From: Treponema sp.
GTDB lineage: Bacteria > Spirochaetota > Spirochaetia > Treponematales > Breznakiellaceae
Direction of reading: 5' to 3'
Assembly (NCBI GenBank): GCA_009777335.1
Contig: WRMC01000002.1
Coordinates: 1-64,000 of the forward strand
Length of the DNA: 64,000 bases
In this document: piece after piece, positions 34,003 through 42,441 of the stretch
How the letters are laid out: each line of letters starts with the position of its first letter
Numbering within the stretch: the first letter of the stretch is position 1
Position numbers and translations under genes: made by a program
Notes under the pieces: generated by a model
The model's database searches: none
The model's input: the letters and a program-made list of their open reading frames with translations, nothing else
What the model was told of the DNA's origin: nothing

Positions 34003-34741
34003 CGGAGTCCTCCTTCCTAAGCTTTGAGAGGAGCTTCTTAATTGCATCTTCATAGCGGAGGAATTCCTGGGTATCTTTAACCTCCACATAGTATACCTTT
34101 CTGCCCCGTTCAATGGCCTTTTTTGCCAAGTTGTTTATTCGCATGAGATAGTATAAGGTATCACTCTCCTGGTTCAGGTTAATGGTGAGGGCTAGGTTAC
34201 CTTTTATATAGATCCTTTCGTTTTTTTCTCCCGCTTTGGATCCCTTCATGGGCTTCAAATTCTCTTCAATCTTGGGAAGAACAGAGGTAGGCTGCATAGG
34301 CCGGACATAGAGGAGGAAGTCTTTAAAGCTTAAAGATACGAGTTTATTAAAGACCTCTTTCTTATCATGTTTATCTAGAGCTTCGTCTAGGTAAAGCAGT
34401 TTAGTGTTGCCATGTTTCTCCGTAAAACCCGCGTTTTCCAGATCATCTTGATGTTTTAAGTAAGAGATACCTATGGTCAGCCAGCGATGTATACTGGGCT
34501 TTTTTTTCCCGGCTGCCTGGCTTATGGTAATAAGATAATCATTCATGTTCTTATACCCCAGGTTCTTGTACAAAGCTCCCTCCTGTATCCGGGCCAGGTA
34601 GGTGCCCATGACCAGGGGGGAGGGCCCTGGGTTACCTATGGCTTCCCGTAGTTTACGGTCATACTCCTGGGCTGGGTCCCTTTGTTCACCAGCAGGACTT
34701 TGAGGAATGGAAGGACTGGCAGAAATATTGAAAATATCCAC
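33953..34741 (-). CDS. Predicted DNA-binding protein next to repeat array
   Basis: 262 residues if started at GTG 34741; the frame is open to GTG 34786 but the best promoter lies inside that extension. The central part YLARIQEGALYKNLGYKNMNDYL followed by KKPSIHRWLTIGISYLK resembles the segment in plasmid and phage DNA-binding proteins that recognise short sites through a helix-turn-helix (LYK..GYK.F..Y. pattern). The C-terminal third is charged (AIERGRKVYYVEVKDTQEFLRYEDAIKKLLSKLRKED) and the last 16 residues are encoded by the 31-bp repeats. No family assigned with certainty. Divergent from hsdM across a 22-base palindrome, so a regulatory role for the island is inferred. Confidence 0.65.
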   Translation of the reverse strand: MDIFNISASPSIPQSPAGEQRDPAQEYDRKLREAIGNPGPSPLVMGTYLARIQEGALYKNLGYKNMNDYLITISQAAGKKKPSIHRWLTIGISYLKHQDDLENAGFTEKHGNTKLLYLDEALDKHDKKEVFNKLVSLSFKDFLLYVRPMQPTSVLPKIEENLKPMKGSKAGEKNERIYIKGNLALTINLNQESDTLYYLMRINNLAKKAIERGRKVYYVEVKDTQEFLRYEDAIKKLLSKLRKEDSEKSNVETRLTKKSPTL

Positions 34742-34776
34742 ATCTATAATATATAAAAATATGTCCAAAATGTCAA
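34741..34776 (-). promoter_or_regulatory. Strong promoter giving a probably leaderless transcript
   Basis: On the minus strand TTGACA (34776-34771) and TATATT (34753-34748) are 17 bases apart, an almost ideal sigma70 promoter. Transcription start is expected near 34741, which is the first base of the in-frame GTG of the DNA-binding protein gene. No Shine-Dalgarno sequence is available for that start. Confidence 0.65.
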
Positions 34777-34867
34777 TACCCACCACTAAATAAGTTACGA
34801 GATTATTTTAGGTATCCTGTTTAATGTAGGGGTCTCCCTTTTCATTTTTGGTACTGGGGTATTACCC

Positions 34868-34889
34868 TTTATCAGTTATAACTGATAAA
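34868..34889. promoter_or_regulatory. 22-base perfect palindrome upstream of hsdM
   Basis: TTTATCAGTTA and TAACTGATAAA are exact reverse complements with no spacer. The site lies 28 bases before the hsdM start codon, between hsdM and the divergent DNA-binding-protein gene, directly upstream of a TATAAA element at 34895-34900. Likely an operator for a dimeric regulator, plausibly one controlling the restriction-modification operon. Confidence 0.6.
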
Positions 34890-34916
34890 CTTTTTATAAA
34901 CATGCTACTCTAGGTT

Positions 34917-36458
34917 ATGGCTAAGACGAAAGAAAAGACCAGCACCGAGCCCATGGAGAAGCTTCTCTGGAAGGCCGCAGACAAACTCCGTAAAAATATC
35001 GATGCCGCCGAATATAAGCATGTGGTCTTGGGGCTCCTTTTCCTAAAATATATCTCCGACGCCTTTGAGGACCTTTATGCCAAACTTAAGGCCGGAGAGG
35101 GAGAGCACGCCGGAGCAGACCCGGAAGACCGGGATGAATACAAGGCAGAGAATATTTTCTTTGTACCCCCCGAGTCCCGTTGGTCCCACCTTCTTTCCCG
35201 GGCCAAATTACCTACCATAGGCAAGGACGTGGATGATGCCATGGACGCTATCGAAAAGGATAACCCCTCCCTTAGGGATGTGCTCCCCAAGGTATATGCC
35301 CGGGGTAACCTGGACCCCGCCAACCTGGGGGGCCTTATAGATTTGATAGGGAACATAGCTTTGGGTTCTGCCAAGGCCCGAAGTGCCGATGTCCTGGGCC
35401 ATGTGTTTGAGTACTTCCTTGGGGAGTTCGCCCTGGCGGAGGGGAAAAAGGGAGGGCAGTTCTATACCCCCCGGAGCGTCGTGGAACTTTTGGTGGAGAT
35501 CCTGGAACCTTACAAGGGCCGGATCTTCGACCCCTGCTGTGGTTCCGGCGGCATGTTTGTGCAGTCAGAAAAATTTGTCACCGCCCACAAGGGTAAGATA
35601 AATGATATAAGCATCTACGGTCAGGAGAGTAACCAAACCACCTGGCGGCTTGCAAAGATGAACCTGGCCATCAGGGCCATAGATAGCTCATCTGTTAGAT
35701 GGAATAATGAAGGCTCATTTTTAAACGATGCCCACAAGGATTTAAAAGCGGATTTTGTCATCGCCAACCCTCCCTTTAACGACAGTGACTGGTCTGGAGA
35801 CCTTCTTCGTACCGATGGCAGGTGGAAGTATGGCAGCCCTCCGGCAGGGAATGCCAATTATGCATGGATACAGCACTTTTTATACCACCTAAGCCCCAAG
35901 GGTACCGCGGGCTTTGTGTTGGCCAAGGGTTCCTTGACTTCGAAAACCTCCGGCGAAGGAGAGATCCGCAAAGCTCTCATAGAAGATCACCTGGTGGATT
36001 GCATAGTAAACCTGCCAGCGAAGCTTTTTTTAAACACCCAAATACCCGCCTGTCTTTGGTTCCTCTCCCGTAACAAGGCCAATGGGGGTTACCGCAATCG
36101 CAGTGACGAAATTCTCTTTATCGATGCCCGAAACGAGGGTCATCTAATAAACCGCCGAACCAAGGAACTTTCGAGCGAAGACATTCAAAAAATAGCCTCC
36201 ACCTACCACGAATGGCGTAAGCCCAAAGGTTCTTACGAAGACGTAAAGGGCTTCTGTGCCTCTGTTACGATAGACAGGGTTAAGGAACTGGATTACGTCC
36301 TAACCCCAGGCCGTTACGTGGGCCTCCCGGACGAAGAAGATGACTTTGACTTTAAGGAACGCTTTACCAGCCTAAAGGCGGAGTTTGAAGCCCAGTTGAA
36401 GGAAGAGGCAGCTCTAAACAAGGCGATTATGGAGAACCTGGCCAAGGTGAAGGTGTGA
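34917..36458 (+). CDS. hsdM: Type I restriction-modification system, methyltransferase subunit
   Basis: 513 residues. N-terminal HsdM helical domain ([31 protein letters not shown]), then the SAM-binding motif I ([13 protein letters not shown], about residue 200) and the N6-adenine catalytic motif IV NPPF in [14 protein letters not shown] (about 282), preceded by [17 protein letters not shown]. Methylates adenine in the target set by HsdS and forms the M2S core of the restriction complex. Start at ATG 34917. The codon use is closer to the core genome than that of the following DUF1016 gene. Confidence 0.96.
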   Translation: MAKTKEKTSTEPMEKLLWKAADKLRKNIDAAEYKHVVLGLLFLKYISDAFEDLYAKLKAGEGEHAGADPEDRDEYKAENIFFVPPESRWSHLLSRAKLPTIGKDVDDAMDAIEKDNPSLRDVLPKVYARGNLDPANLGGLIDLIGNIALGSAKARSADVLGHVFEYFLGEFALAEGKKGGQFYTPRSVVELLVEILEPYKGRIFDPCCGSGGMFVQSEKFVTAHKGKINDISIYGQESNQTTWRLAKMNLAIRAIDSSSVRWNNEGSFLNDAHKDLKADFVIANPPFNDSDWSGDLLRTDGRWKYGSPPAGNANYAWIQHFLYHLSPKGTAGFVLAKGSLTSKTSGEGEIRKALIEDHLVDCIVNLPAKLFLNTQIPACLWFLSRNKANGGYRNRSDEILFIDARNEGHLINRRTKELSSEDIQKIASTYHEWRKPKGSYEDVKGFCASVTIDRVKELDYVLTPGRYVGLPDEEDDFDFKERFTSLKAEFEAQLKEEAALNKAIMENLAKVKV

Positions 36459-36467
36459 GGAGGATAT

Positions 36468-37502
36468 ATGTTGCTAAATGACAATGCATATATAAAAACT
36501 GTAGAAAGAATAAAAAACCACATAAGGGAAGTGCAGTATAAAATTATTAGGGGAGCCAACAAGGAATTAATTAAACTCTATTGGAATATTGGTGAAATCA
36601 TTATTATTAATTCCAAATATGGTTCTAAATTTATTGATAATCTGGCTCGTGACATTAAACGGGATTTTCCTGAAATAAAAGGGTTTTCTATCCGTAACCT
36701 CAAATACATGCGAAAATTCGCAGAATTTGTCCCTGATTGGAAGAAAGTGCAGACAGTGTCTGCACTTTTGAGTTGGTCCCATAATATTCATCTTTTTGAC
36801 AAAACCAAGACATTTGAGGAGTATATATGGTATGCCAATCAAACCATAGCAAACGGTTGGTCTTTGTCTTCACTTGAATATCATGTAAGTACTAAAACTT
36901 TCCAACGACAGGTTATTTCAGATAAGATAGAGAATTTTAAGACTCGATTGCCTCATCCGCAAAGCGATCTTGCTGTTGAGACATTAAAAAACCCTTATGT
37001 ATTTGATTTTATTGAACAGCGTAAAGGTATTATTGAACGAGAAATAGAACAGGAATTGGTAGCCAATATTGCCAAAACCATAATGGAATTAGGAACTGGA
37101 TTTGCTTTTGTTGGAAACCAGTATCATATAGAAATTAGTAATAATGATTATTATTTAGATTTATTGTTCTACAATACTGTATTACGGTGTTATGTTGTAA
37201 TTGAAATTAAAAACACAGATTTTAAACCAGAATATGCTGGAAAACTAAATTTCTATTTATCTGCGATTGACGATTTATTAAAACACAAAAGTGATAACCC
37301 GTCCATTGGAATATTACTTTGTAAAAAAAGAAATAAAATAATCGTTGAATATGCGTTAAAAGACATAAACAAACCTATCGGGGTTAGTGAGTATAGATTA
37401 TCAGATTTCCTTCCTGCTGAATTGGCAGATACTTTACCCAGCGCAGAGGATATCGAAAAACGAGTGCTTTTGAAAAATTATATTGGAGAAAATGATGAGT
37501 GA
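36468..37502 (+). CDS. DUF1016/YhcG PDDEXK-family nuclease-like protein inside the hsd operon
   Basis: 344 residues. DUF1016 N-terminal domain (IIRGANKELIKLYWNIGEII, then GFSIRNLKYMRKFAEF and LSWSHNIHLFD) followed by the YhcG-type PD-(D/E)XK nuclease domain: YYLDLLFYNTVLRCYVVIEIKN supplies the D and the ExK (about residues 228-246). This family is often found next to type I restriction genes but its role there is not settled. It sits nine bases after hsdM with AGGAGG before ATG 36468. It is markedly AT-richer than hsdM, indicating separate acquisition. Its final codons coincide with the first copy of the duplicated hsdS start. Confidence 0.9.
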   Translation: MLLNDNAYIKTVERIKNHIREVQYKIIRGANKELIKLYWNIGEIIIINSKYGSKFIDNLARDIKRDFPEIKGFSIRNLKYMRKFAEFVPDWKKVQTVSALLSWSHNIHLFDKTKTFEEYIWYANQTIANGWSLSSLEYHVSTKTFQRQVISDKIENFKTRLPHPQSDLAVETLKNPYVFDFIEQRKGIIEREIEQELVANIAKTIMELGTGFAFVGNQYHIEISNNDYYLDLLFYNTVLRCYVVIEIKNTDFKPEYAGKLNFYLSAIDDLLKHKSDNPSIGILLCKKRNKIIVEYALKDINKPIGVSEYRLSDFLPAELADTLPSAEDIEKRVLLKNYIGENDE

Positions 37503-37587
37503 GTGGCGGGAGTTGAGGGAAGAATTTTCTCACAGAGGCACAGAGGACACAAAGGAAAGGATTAAGGGATGAGTGAGTGGCGGGAGT
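37494..37587 (+). repeat. 20-bp direct repeat duplicating the hsdS start, with repeat element between
   Basis: GATGAGTGAGTGGCGGGAGT occurs at 37494-37513 and again at 37568-37587. The second copy is the functional start of hsdS (MSEWRE). The first copy overlaps the stop of the DUF1016 gene and reads as a vestigial hsdS start (MSEWRELREE...). The 54 bases between contain a CTCACAGAGGCACAGAG-type dispersed repeat (37526-37559). This is best explained by insertion or slippage that duplicated the start region. Confidence 0.8.
37526..37559 (+). repeat. Dispersed CTCACAGAGRCACAGAG-type repeat, copy 2
   Basis: TCTCACAGAGGCACAGAGGA followed by CACAAAGGAA, related to the inverted copy at 30671-30710. 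The preceding 15 bases plus start, AATTTTCTCACAGAG (37523-37537), recur exactly inverted at 38791-38805 beyond the 3' end of hsdS. Confidence 0.7.
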
Positions 37588-38741
37588 GTAAGCTGGGGGA
37601 TGTAATTAAAACTAATGTGAATAGCCTCACATCATCTTATCCATTCAAGGAAATATTATATCTTGATACAGGATCTATTACATCTGGAAAGTTAGACTCA
37701 TACCATGAATTATTATTAGAAGAAGCTCCTTCTAGGGCAAAACGCCTCGTTAAAAATGGTGATATTGTTTATTCAACAGTTCGTCCTATTCAAAGGCATT
37801 ATGGCTATATAAAAGAACCACCAAATAATTTGGTTGTTTCAACAGGTTTTACAGTTATTGAAACGATTAATGAATTATCAGATTCAAAGTTTATTTATTA
37901 CCTTCTTTCTTCCAATGATATCGTAGATTTACTGGATTCTATTGCCGAAGGTTCTACCTCAGCATATCCATCATTAAAGCCCTCTGACATTGAGAATCTT
38001 GAAATCTTCCTCCCCCCCCTCCCTGAACAAAAGGCCATTGCGGGGGTGTTGTCCAGCCTGGATGATAAGATAGACCTGCTCCACCGGCAGAACAAGACCC
38101 TGGAGGCCATGGCAGAGACCCTCTTTCGCCAGTGGTTCGTGGAGGAGGTTGATGAGGGGTGGGAGGAAAAACCACTATCATTTTTTGGTAAAATTGTTTG
38201 TGGAAAAACACCATCTAAGGCAGTCGGGCATTATTTTGGCGGCCATATCCCATTTATCAAAATACCTGATATGCATGGAAATGTTTTTATATTTTATACC
38301 TCTGACACTTTAACTGAAGAAGGCAAATTGTCTCAGGACAATAAGACATTGCCTCCAAAATCCATTTGTGTAAGTTGCATAGCTACCGTCGGGCTTGTTT
38401 CATTGAGTATTATAGAAAGTCAAACAAACCAACAGATTAATTCAATAATACCAAATATGAATCATTTCCGTTATTATCTCTACTTAACGATGAAAACATC
38501 ATATGATCTTATTCAGACAATGGCAAGTGGCGGCACTGCAACATATAATCTAAACACTGGTGATTTCTCGAATATTTTGATATCATATCCAGAAGAAAAA
38601 TTGTTAATTACATTTCATAGTGAAGTCGAGCATTTATTTGATAAAATATATAATAACCAAACTCAAATCCGTTCCCTTGAAAAACTCCGGGATACTCTTT
38701 TACCCAAGCTCATGAGCGGCGAAGTGAGGGTAGAAACATAA
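37569..38741 (+). CDS. hsdS: Type I restriction-modification system, specificity subunit
   Basis: 390 residues. Two target-recognition domains, each followed by the conserved helical spacer: TRD1 about 1-150 ending in the LPPLPEQKAIAGVLSSLDDKI spacer, and TRD2 about 200-350 ending in QIRSLEKLRDTLLPKLMSGE. It chooses the bipartite DNA target of the methylase and nuclease. TRD1 and TRD2 are AT-rich while the spacer (LHRQNKTLEAMAETLFRQWF) is GC-richer, the usual mosaic of swapped TRDs. Start at ATG 37569 behind a weak AAGGATTAAGGG. Confidence 0.94.
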   Translation: MSEWRECKLGDVIKTNVNSLTSSYPFKEILYLDTGSITSGKLDSYHELLLEEAPSRAKRLVKNGDIVYSTVRPIQRHYGYIKEPPNNLVVSTGFTVIETINELSDSKFIYYLLSSNDIVDLLDSIAEGSTSAYPSLKPSDIENLEIFLPPLPEQKAIAGVLSSLDDKIDLLHRQNKTLEAMAETLFRQWFVEEVDEGWEEKPLSFFGKIVCGKTPSKAVGHYFGGHIPFIKIPDMHGNVFIFYTSDTLTEEGKLSQDNKTLPPKSICVSCIATVGLVSLSIIESQTNQQINSIIPNMNHFRYYLYLTMKTSYDLIQTMASGGTATYNLNTGDFSNILISYPEEKLLITFHSEVEHLFDKIYNNQTQIRSLEKLRDTLLPKLMSGEVRVET

Positions 38742-38760
38742 ATCACACCCTAGGTACTTT

Positions 38761-38805
38761 GTGCCAAGGCCTTCCATGGGAAGGCCCTGACTCTGTGAGA
38801 AAATT
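38761..38805 (-). repeat. Dispersed repeat copy 3, interrupted by a perfect hairpin
   Basis: On the minus strand this reads AATTTTCTCACAGAG, then a hairpin with the perfect arms GGCCTTCC (38768-38775) and GGAAGGCC (38779-38786), then GGCACAAAG. Apart from the hairpin it resembles the 37526-37559 repeat in opposite orientation. The hairpin lacks a T tract but may act as a terminator or RNA-end stabiliser between convergent hsdS and the ribbon-helix-helix gene. Confidence 0.6.
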
Positions 38806-38821
38806 ATTCAATTCGACGATC

Positions 38822-39067
38822 TTATATTTCGTCAATTGAGCTTGATGAATACCACCTGCTTCTTATAGCAGATGAACTCTTTTTAACTTCCTTTTTGGCT
38901 ACCGGTGTTTCTTTCATTTTATTATCATTAATTTCATTATTGTTATGTAAATAGTTTAATAAGGTATTTTTAATAAAAACAGGGAGGGTGCGCCCTTCTT
39001 TTTTGGCGGCCTGTTTCAGGGCAGCATGAACATGGTCTTCTACCTTTAAGGTAATAGTTTGTGCCAT
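38822..39067 (-). CDS. Ribbon-helix-helix (CopG/antitoxin-like) small protein
   Basis: 81 residues. The N-terminal 45 residues (ITLKVEDHVHAALKQAAKKEGRTLPVFIKNTLLNYL) fit a ribbon-helix-helix DNA-binding domain as in CopG-type antitoxins; the rest is Lys/Ser-rich and probably disordered. AAGGAGATA precedes the start at 39067. It lies antisense between hsdS and hsdR with no toxin gene next to it. It could regulate the restriction genes or be an orphan antitoxin. Confidence 0.7.
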   Translation of the reverse strand: MAQTITLKVEDHVHAALKQAAKKEGRTLPVFIKNTLLNYLHNNNEINDNKMKETPVAKKEVKKSSSAIRSRWYSSSSIDEI

Positions 39068-39186
39068 AAGTATCTCCTTAATATGTATTTATATAATTTT
39101 ATGCAATTTGTCAATAACAGAGGGGTAGAGCGTCTAAGAACAATTTCTTGTTTTTACTGGCTATTTATGCTAACATAGGTGAAATA

Positions 39187-42100
39187 ATGGCTAAAAAATT
39201 AACCGAATCTGACATAGAAAACTTCGCTATTGAACTCCTGGAAGAGCAGGGGTATAGCTATTTATATGGGCCCGATATCTCCCATGAGGGCGGGAATCCT
39301 GAACGCTCCTCCTTTGGGGATGTCCTCCTCTTGGGCCGCTTAAAAACGGCCATTGAAGCCATTAACCCTCATGTTCCTTCGGAGGCTCGGGAGGATGCCC
39401 TCCGACAGGTCCTGCGTTCGGGTTCACCGGATCTTGTTTCAAATAACGAAGCTTTTCATCGCCTATTGACTGAGGGTATCACGGTCAGTTACCAGAAGGA
39501 TGGAAACAGCCGGGGTGATCTCGTCTCTCTTATAGATTTTGAGAATCCCGAAAATAATGATTTTGCGGTAATAAACCAAGTTACAGTTATTGAAAATAAC
39601 GTAAACAAGCGGCCAGATGTCATTTTGTATGTTAATGGGATACCCCTGGTGGTGGTCGAGTTAAAAAATCCCGCCGATGATAGTGCTACGGTTAGATCAG
39701 GGTTTAATCAGTTACAAACCTATATTCAGGCTATTCCTTCTCTTTTTGCGTATAACGGATTTTTAGTCATTTCGGATGGCCTTGAGGCAAGGGCAGGGAC
39801 CATTTCTTCGGGGTACAGCCGGTTTATGGCATGGAAAAGTTCCGATGGAAAAACAGAAAGTTCCAGGCTTATTAGCCAGATGGAAACTCTTATCCGGGGG
39901 ATGTTACATAAACATACCCTATTGGATCTTATTCGTCATTTTATCGTATTCGAAAAATCTAAGAAGGAACATAAAGATACTGGTGTTATTACCATTCAAA
40001 CCGAGAAAAAATTAGCTGCATACCATCAGTATTATGCGGTAAACCGGGCAGTGGAGTCGACCCTTAGAGCTACGGGATATGTAAATGAAAAGAAGGTTCT
40101 GGCCCAGGTACAATCTGCTGCGGAGTCACCCGAGGGATATGGCCTCCAGGGTGTTAGCTCTCAGCCCTTCGGGGATAGAAAGGGCGGTGTTGTCTGGCAT
40201 ACCCAAGGGTCGGGGAAATCCCTCTCCATGGTGTTTTATGCAGGGAAGATAGTTCTAGGGTTGGATAATCCTACTATCCTGGTGATCACCGACAGGAACG
40301 ATCTGGATGATCAATTGTATGATACCTTTGCTGCATCCCGGCAATTATTACGGCAGGATCCTATACAAGCCGAAGACAGGAATCATTTAAAGACCCTCTT
40401 AAAGGTTGCTTCGGGGGGAATCATTTTTTCTACGATACAGAAATTTCAGCCCGAAGAGGGAAATGTTTACGAGGCCCTTAGCGAAAGGACCAACATTATA
40501 GTCATTGCCGACGAGGCCCATAGGACTCAATATGGATTTAGGGCCAAGGTGGTGGACGAAAAAAATGATAAGGGCGAGATAATCGGCAGTAAGATCGTTT
40601 ATGGTTTTGCCAAGTACTTAAGGGATGCTCTCCCAAACGCTACCTACCTGGGTTTTACGGGGACCCCCATCGAAAGTACCGATGTGAACACCCAGGCGGT
40701 GTTTGGAAACTATGTGGATGTCTATGATATAAGCCAGGCCGTACTCGATGGTGCTACAGTGCGAATTTACTACGAAAGCCGCCTTGCAAAGATATCTTTA
40801 AGCGATGAGGGAAAAAAACTTATTGCCGAGCTGGATGAAGAACTGGATCAGGATGATGAGCTTGGCAATGCCAGGTTTTCAGAAACCCAAAAGACCAAGG
40901 CCAAATGGACCCAGTTAGAAGCTCTTATAGGAAGTGCTGACAGGATTAAGCAACTGGCCCAGGATATAATTACCCATTTTGAACAACGTCAAGCGGTATT
41001 TGATGGCAAGGCCATGATAGTGGCTATGTCCCGGAGGATAGCTGCCGAACTCTATAAAGCAATTATCGAACTTAAGCCTGATTGGCATAACGATGATTTA
41101 CATAAGGGTGTCATTAAAGTGGTGATGACCTCTGCTTCTTCCGATGGGCCGGAAATAGCCAGGCATCACAGCACCAAGGATCAGCGCCGTTCCTTAGCAG
41201 ACAGGATGAAGGATCCCAATGATGAATTAAAACTGGTTATTGTTAGGGACATGTGGCTTACGGGCTTTGATGTGCCCCATCTTCATACCCTCTATATTGA
41301 TAAACCCATGCAGGGGCACAATTTAATGCAAGCCATTGCGCGGGTAAACCGGGTATATAAGGATAAGACCGGCGGCTTGATTGTTGATTACCTGGGGATT
41401 GCCTCGGACTTAAAAAGGGCCCTTTCTTTTTATTCTGATGCGGGAGGGAAGGGTGATCCGGCGGAAACCCAGGAGCAGGCAGTAGATTTAATGATGGAAA
41501 AATGGGAGGTAGTTTCCCAGATGTTCCATGGATTTAAGTATACTGAGTATTTTAAAGCCAATACAGGGAGAAAACTATCGCTTATACTGGAAGCAGAGGA
41601 CCATATCCTGGGCCTAGAAAATGGAGCCAAGCGTTTTATAGATGAGGTCCAGGCTCTGTCCCAGGCTTTTGCAATTGCCATTCCCAACGATAGGGCCATG
41701 GATCTAAAGGACGAAGTTGCTTTTTTTCAGGCCCTAAAGGCCAGGCTCATAAAGTTTGACAGTTCCGGATCAGGCCGAAGTGGTGAAGAAATCGAAACCG
41801 CCATACGCCAGGTGATCGATGAAGCCCTGGTAACCGAAAAGATCATCGATGTGTATGACGCCGCTGGGATTAAGAAACCTGATATTTCTATCTTGTCAGA
41901 TGAATTTTTACTTGAAGTAAAAACCATGAAGCATAAAAATCTTGCTTTGGAGGTTTTAAAGAAAATTCTAAATGACGAAATAAAATCAAGAGCAAAGAAA
42001 AATCTTGTTCAAAGTAAATCCCTTATGGAAATGCTCGGGAATGCCATCACAAAATACCATGCAAAAATAATAAGTGCCGCAGAGGTAATAGAAGAATTAA

Positions 42101-42441
42101 TCTCTCTTTCTAAAGATATAAAGGCTATGGACAACGAACCTAGCGAGATGAATCTAACTGAATACGAGTATGCCTTTTACACCGCCATAGCGAATAACGA
42201 TAGCGCCCGGGAAGTGATGACTAAAGAAACTCTTAGAGAGCTGGCGGTAGTATTATTCGAAAAAGTAAAAGAGAACACGTCGATAGACTGGACCATTAAA
42301 GAAAGCGTGAGGGCAAAATTAATGGTAATAGTAAAAAGAATCCTGCGGCAGTATGGGTACCCGCCGGATATGCAGGCCCTGGCGACTGAGACTGTGTTAA
42401 GGCAAGCAGAATTAATTGCAGAAGAGCTTATAAACCCATGA
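39187..42441 (+). CDS. hsdR: Type I restriction-modification system, restriction/translocase subunit
   Basis: 1084 residues. N-terminal nuclease domain with the PD-(D/E)XK residues in RPDVILYVNGIPLVVVELKN (about 138-157), then the SF2 motor: Walker A HTQGSGKSLSM (about 337-347), motif II IADEAHRTQYG (about 440), motif III GFTGTPIES and motif VI QAIARVNRVY. Cuts unmethylated DNA after ATP-driven translocation, bound to HsdM2S. Start at ATG 39187 (MAKKLTESDIENFAI) with AGGTGA upstream; an open frame to 39148 lacks a ribosome-binding site. It ends in an ATGA overlap with the trmJ-like gene. Confidence 0.96.
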   Translation: MAKKLTESDIENFAIELLEEQGYSYLYGPDISHEGGNPERSSFGDVLLLGRLKTAIEAINPHVPSEAREDALRQVLRSGSPDLVSNNEAFHRLLTEGITVSYQKDGNSRGDLVSLIDFENPENNDFAVINQVTVIENNVNKRPDVILYVNGIPLVVVELKNPADDSATVRSGFNQLQTYIQAIPSLFAYNGFLVISDGLEARAGTISSGYSRFMAWKSSDGKTESSRLISQMETLIRGMLHKHTLLDLIRHFIVFEKSKKEHKDTGVITIQTEKKLAAYHQYYAVNRAVESTLRATGYVNEKKVLAQVQSAAESPEGYGLQGVSSQPFGDRKGGVVWHTQGSGKSLSMVFYAGKIVLGLDNPTILVITDRNDLDDQLYDTFAASRQLLRQDPIQAEDRNHLKTLLKVASGGIIFSTIQKFQPEEGNVYEALSERTNIIVIADEAHRTQYGFRAKVVDEKNDKGEIIGSKIVYGFAKYLRDALPNATYLGFTGTPIESTDVNTQAVFGNYVDVYDISQAVLDGATVRIYYESRLAKISLSDEGKKLIAELDEELDQDDELGNARFSETQKTKAKWTQLEALIGSADRIKQLAQDIITHFEQRQAVFDGKAMIVAMSRRIAAELYKAIIELKPDWHNDDLHKGVIKVVMTSASSDGPEIARHHSTKDQRRSLADRMKDPNDELKLVIVRDMWLTGFDVPHLHTLYIDKPMQGHNLMQAIARVNRVYKDKTGGLIVDYLGIASDLKRALSFYSDAGGKGDPAETQEQAVDLMMEKWEVVSQMFHGFKYTEYFKANTGRKLSLILEAEDHILGLENGAKRFIDEVQALSQAFAIAIPNDRAMDLKDEVAFFQALKARLIKFDSSGSGRSGEEIETAIRQVIDEALVTEKIIDVYDAAGIKKPDISILSDEFLLEVKTMKHKNLALEVLKKILNDEIKSRAKKNLVQSKSLMEMLGNAITKYHAKIISAAEVIEELISLSKDIKAMDNEPSEMNLTEYEYAFYTAIANNDSAREVMTKETLRELAVVLFEKVKENTSIDWTIKESVRAKLMVIVKRILRQYGYPPDMQALATETVLRQAELIAEELINP

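Noticed and set aside
30536-42441. Prophage or integrative element with defined ends
   Set aside because: No integrase, tail, capsid or conjugation gene and no att-like direct repeats or tRNA at the edges; it is described as an accessory island only.
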